A stretch of DNA of 6,292 nucleotides. Source: Lachnospiraceae bacterium (GTDB taxonomy: Bacteria > Bacillota_A > Clostridia > Lachnospirales > Lachnospiraceae). The notes beneath the pieces were generated by a model, which saw nothing but the letters and a program-made list of their open reading frames with translations, had not been told where the DNA came from and did not search any database. Made by a program: the position numbers and the translations under genes. Location: NCBI GenBank assembly GCA_017553965.1, contig JAFZJK010000132.1, forward strand, positions 1 through 6,292. The letters run 5' to 3'. Below are positions 6,199-6,292 of the stretch, piece by piece. The number at the start of each line of letters is the position of its first letter. The first letter of the stretch is position 1.

Positions 6199-6290
6199 TC
6201 CTCGTGTTTTCTGTATTGCTCTGCATTTTGCTTATTTCAAGCCGCAGTAAACTATCATAATATTTTACCATTAAAATGCAATACTGTCAA
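6199..6290 (-). promoter_or_regulatory. Sigma-A-type promoter and ribosome binding site of secA
   Basis: The -35 box is TTGACA (6285-6290, perfect) and the -10 box is TAAAAT (6262-6267, five of six), with a 17-bp spacer. Transcription should start near 6254-6256, giving an untranslated leader of about 60 bases. The ribosome binding site is GAGGA (6199-6203), seven bases from the ATG. An imperfect inverted repeat has GTATTG and CATTTT on one arm (6213-6218, 6224-6229) and AAAATG and CAATAC on the other (6273-6284). The outer arm fills most of the spacer between the two promoter boxes. No riboswitch or known leader-peptide pattern is evident. This promoter probably drives secA and, by read-through, prfB. 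Confidence 0.75.
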
Positions 6291-6292
6291 AT

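Noticed and set aside
6104..6226. A 40-codon minus-strand frame (MQSNTENTRTM...) starting in the secA leader and overlapping the secA start out of frame, considered as a SecM-like leader peptide
   Set aside because: It has no visible ribosome binding site, no hydrophobic export signal and no arrest motif, and it overlaps secA by about 90 bases. Chance is the better explanation.

Overview
The window reads as chromosomal DNA of a low-to-moderate GC Gram-positive anaerobe, most likely a Clostridia member of the Lachnospiraceae type. The evidence is the secA-prfB gene pair (a classic Firmicutes arrangement), a SecA with a C-terminal zinc motif ending Cys-Cys, AGAGGA/GAGGA-type ribosome binding sites, and an interspersed palindromic repeat that I recall as common in gut Firmicutes. 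The taxonomic call is an inference; there is no rRNA here to confirm it.

All four genes lie on the minus strand, so they are transcribed from right to left. At the right end a near-consensus sigma-A promoter (6262-6290) and a good ribosome binding site precede secA (3537-6191), the preprotein translocase ATPase. A 234-bp spacer follows, holding a compound palindromic repeat (3356-3496) and a short direct repeat at the secA stop. Next is prfB (2163-3302), peptide chain release factor 2. It is one uninterrupted frame, so the usual autoregulatory frameshift is absent. Its last dozen codons appear to come from a second copy of the same repeat family (about 2136-2201). A 113-bp spacer with potentially competing hairpins (2061-2133) leads to a 211-residue CheW-like protein with a charged C-terminal extension (1414-2049). 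After 36 bp comes a membrane-anchored, PstS-like substrate-binding protein (1-1377) that runs off the left edge.

Functionally, secA and prfB are housekeeping genes for protein export and translation termination. The two downstream genes look like an accessory pair: a chemotaxis-type scaffold domain inside the cell and an anchored solute-binding protein outside. Nothing here shows that they work together beyond adjacency and shared strand. No pst transporter genes, chemoreceptor or CheA are visible.

I see no RNA genes, CRISPR array, insertion sequence or prophage. I do not see a wholly new system. The points most worth a second look are the repeat-derived tail of release factor 2, the lost frameshift site, the compound repeat between secA and prfB, the competing hairpins before the CheW-like gene, and the atypical PstS-like protein.
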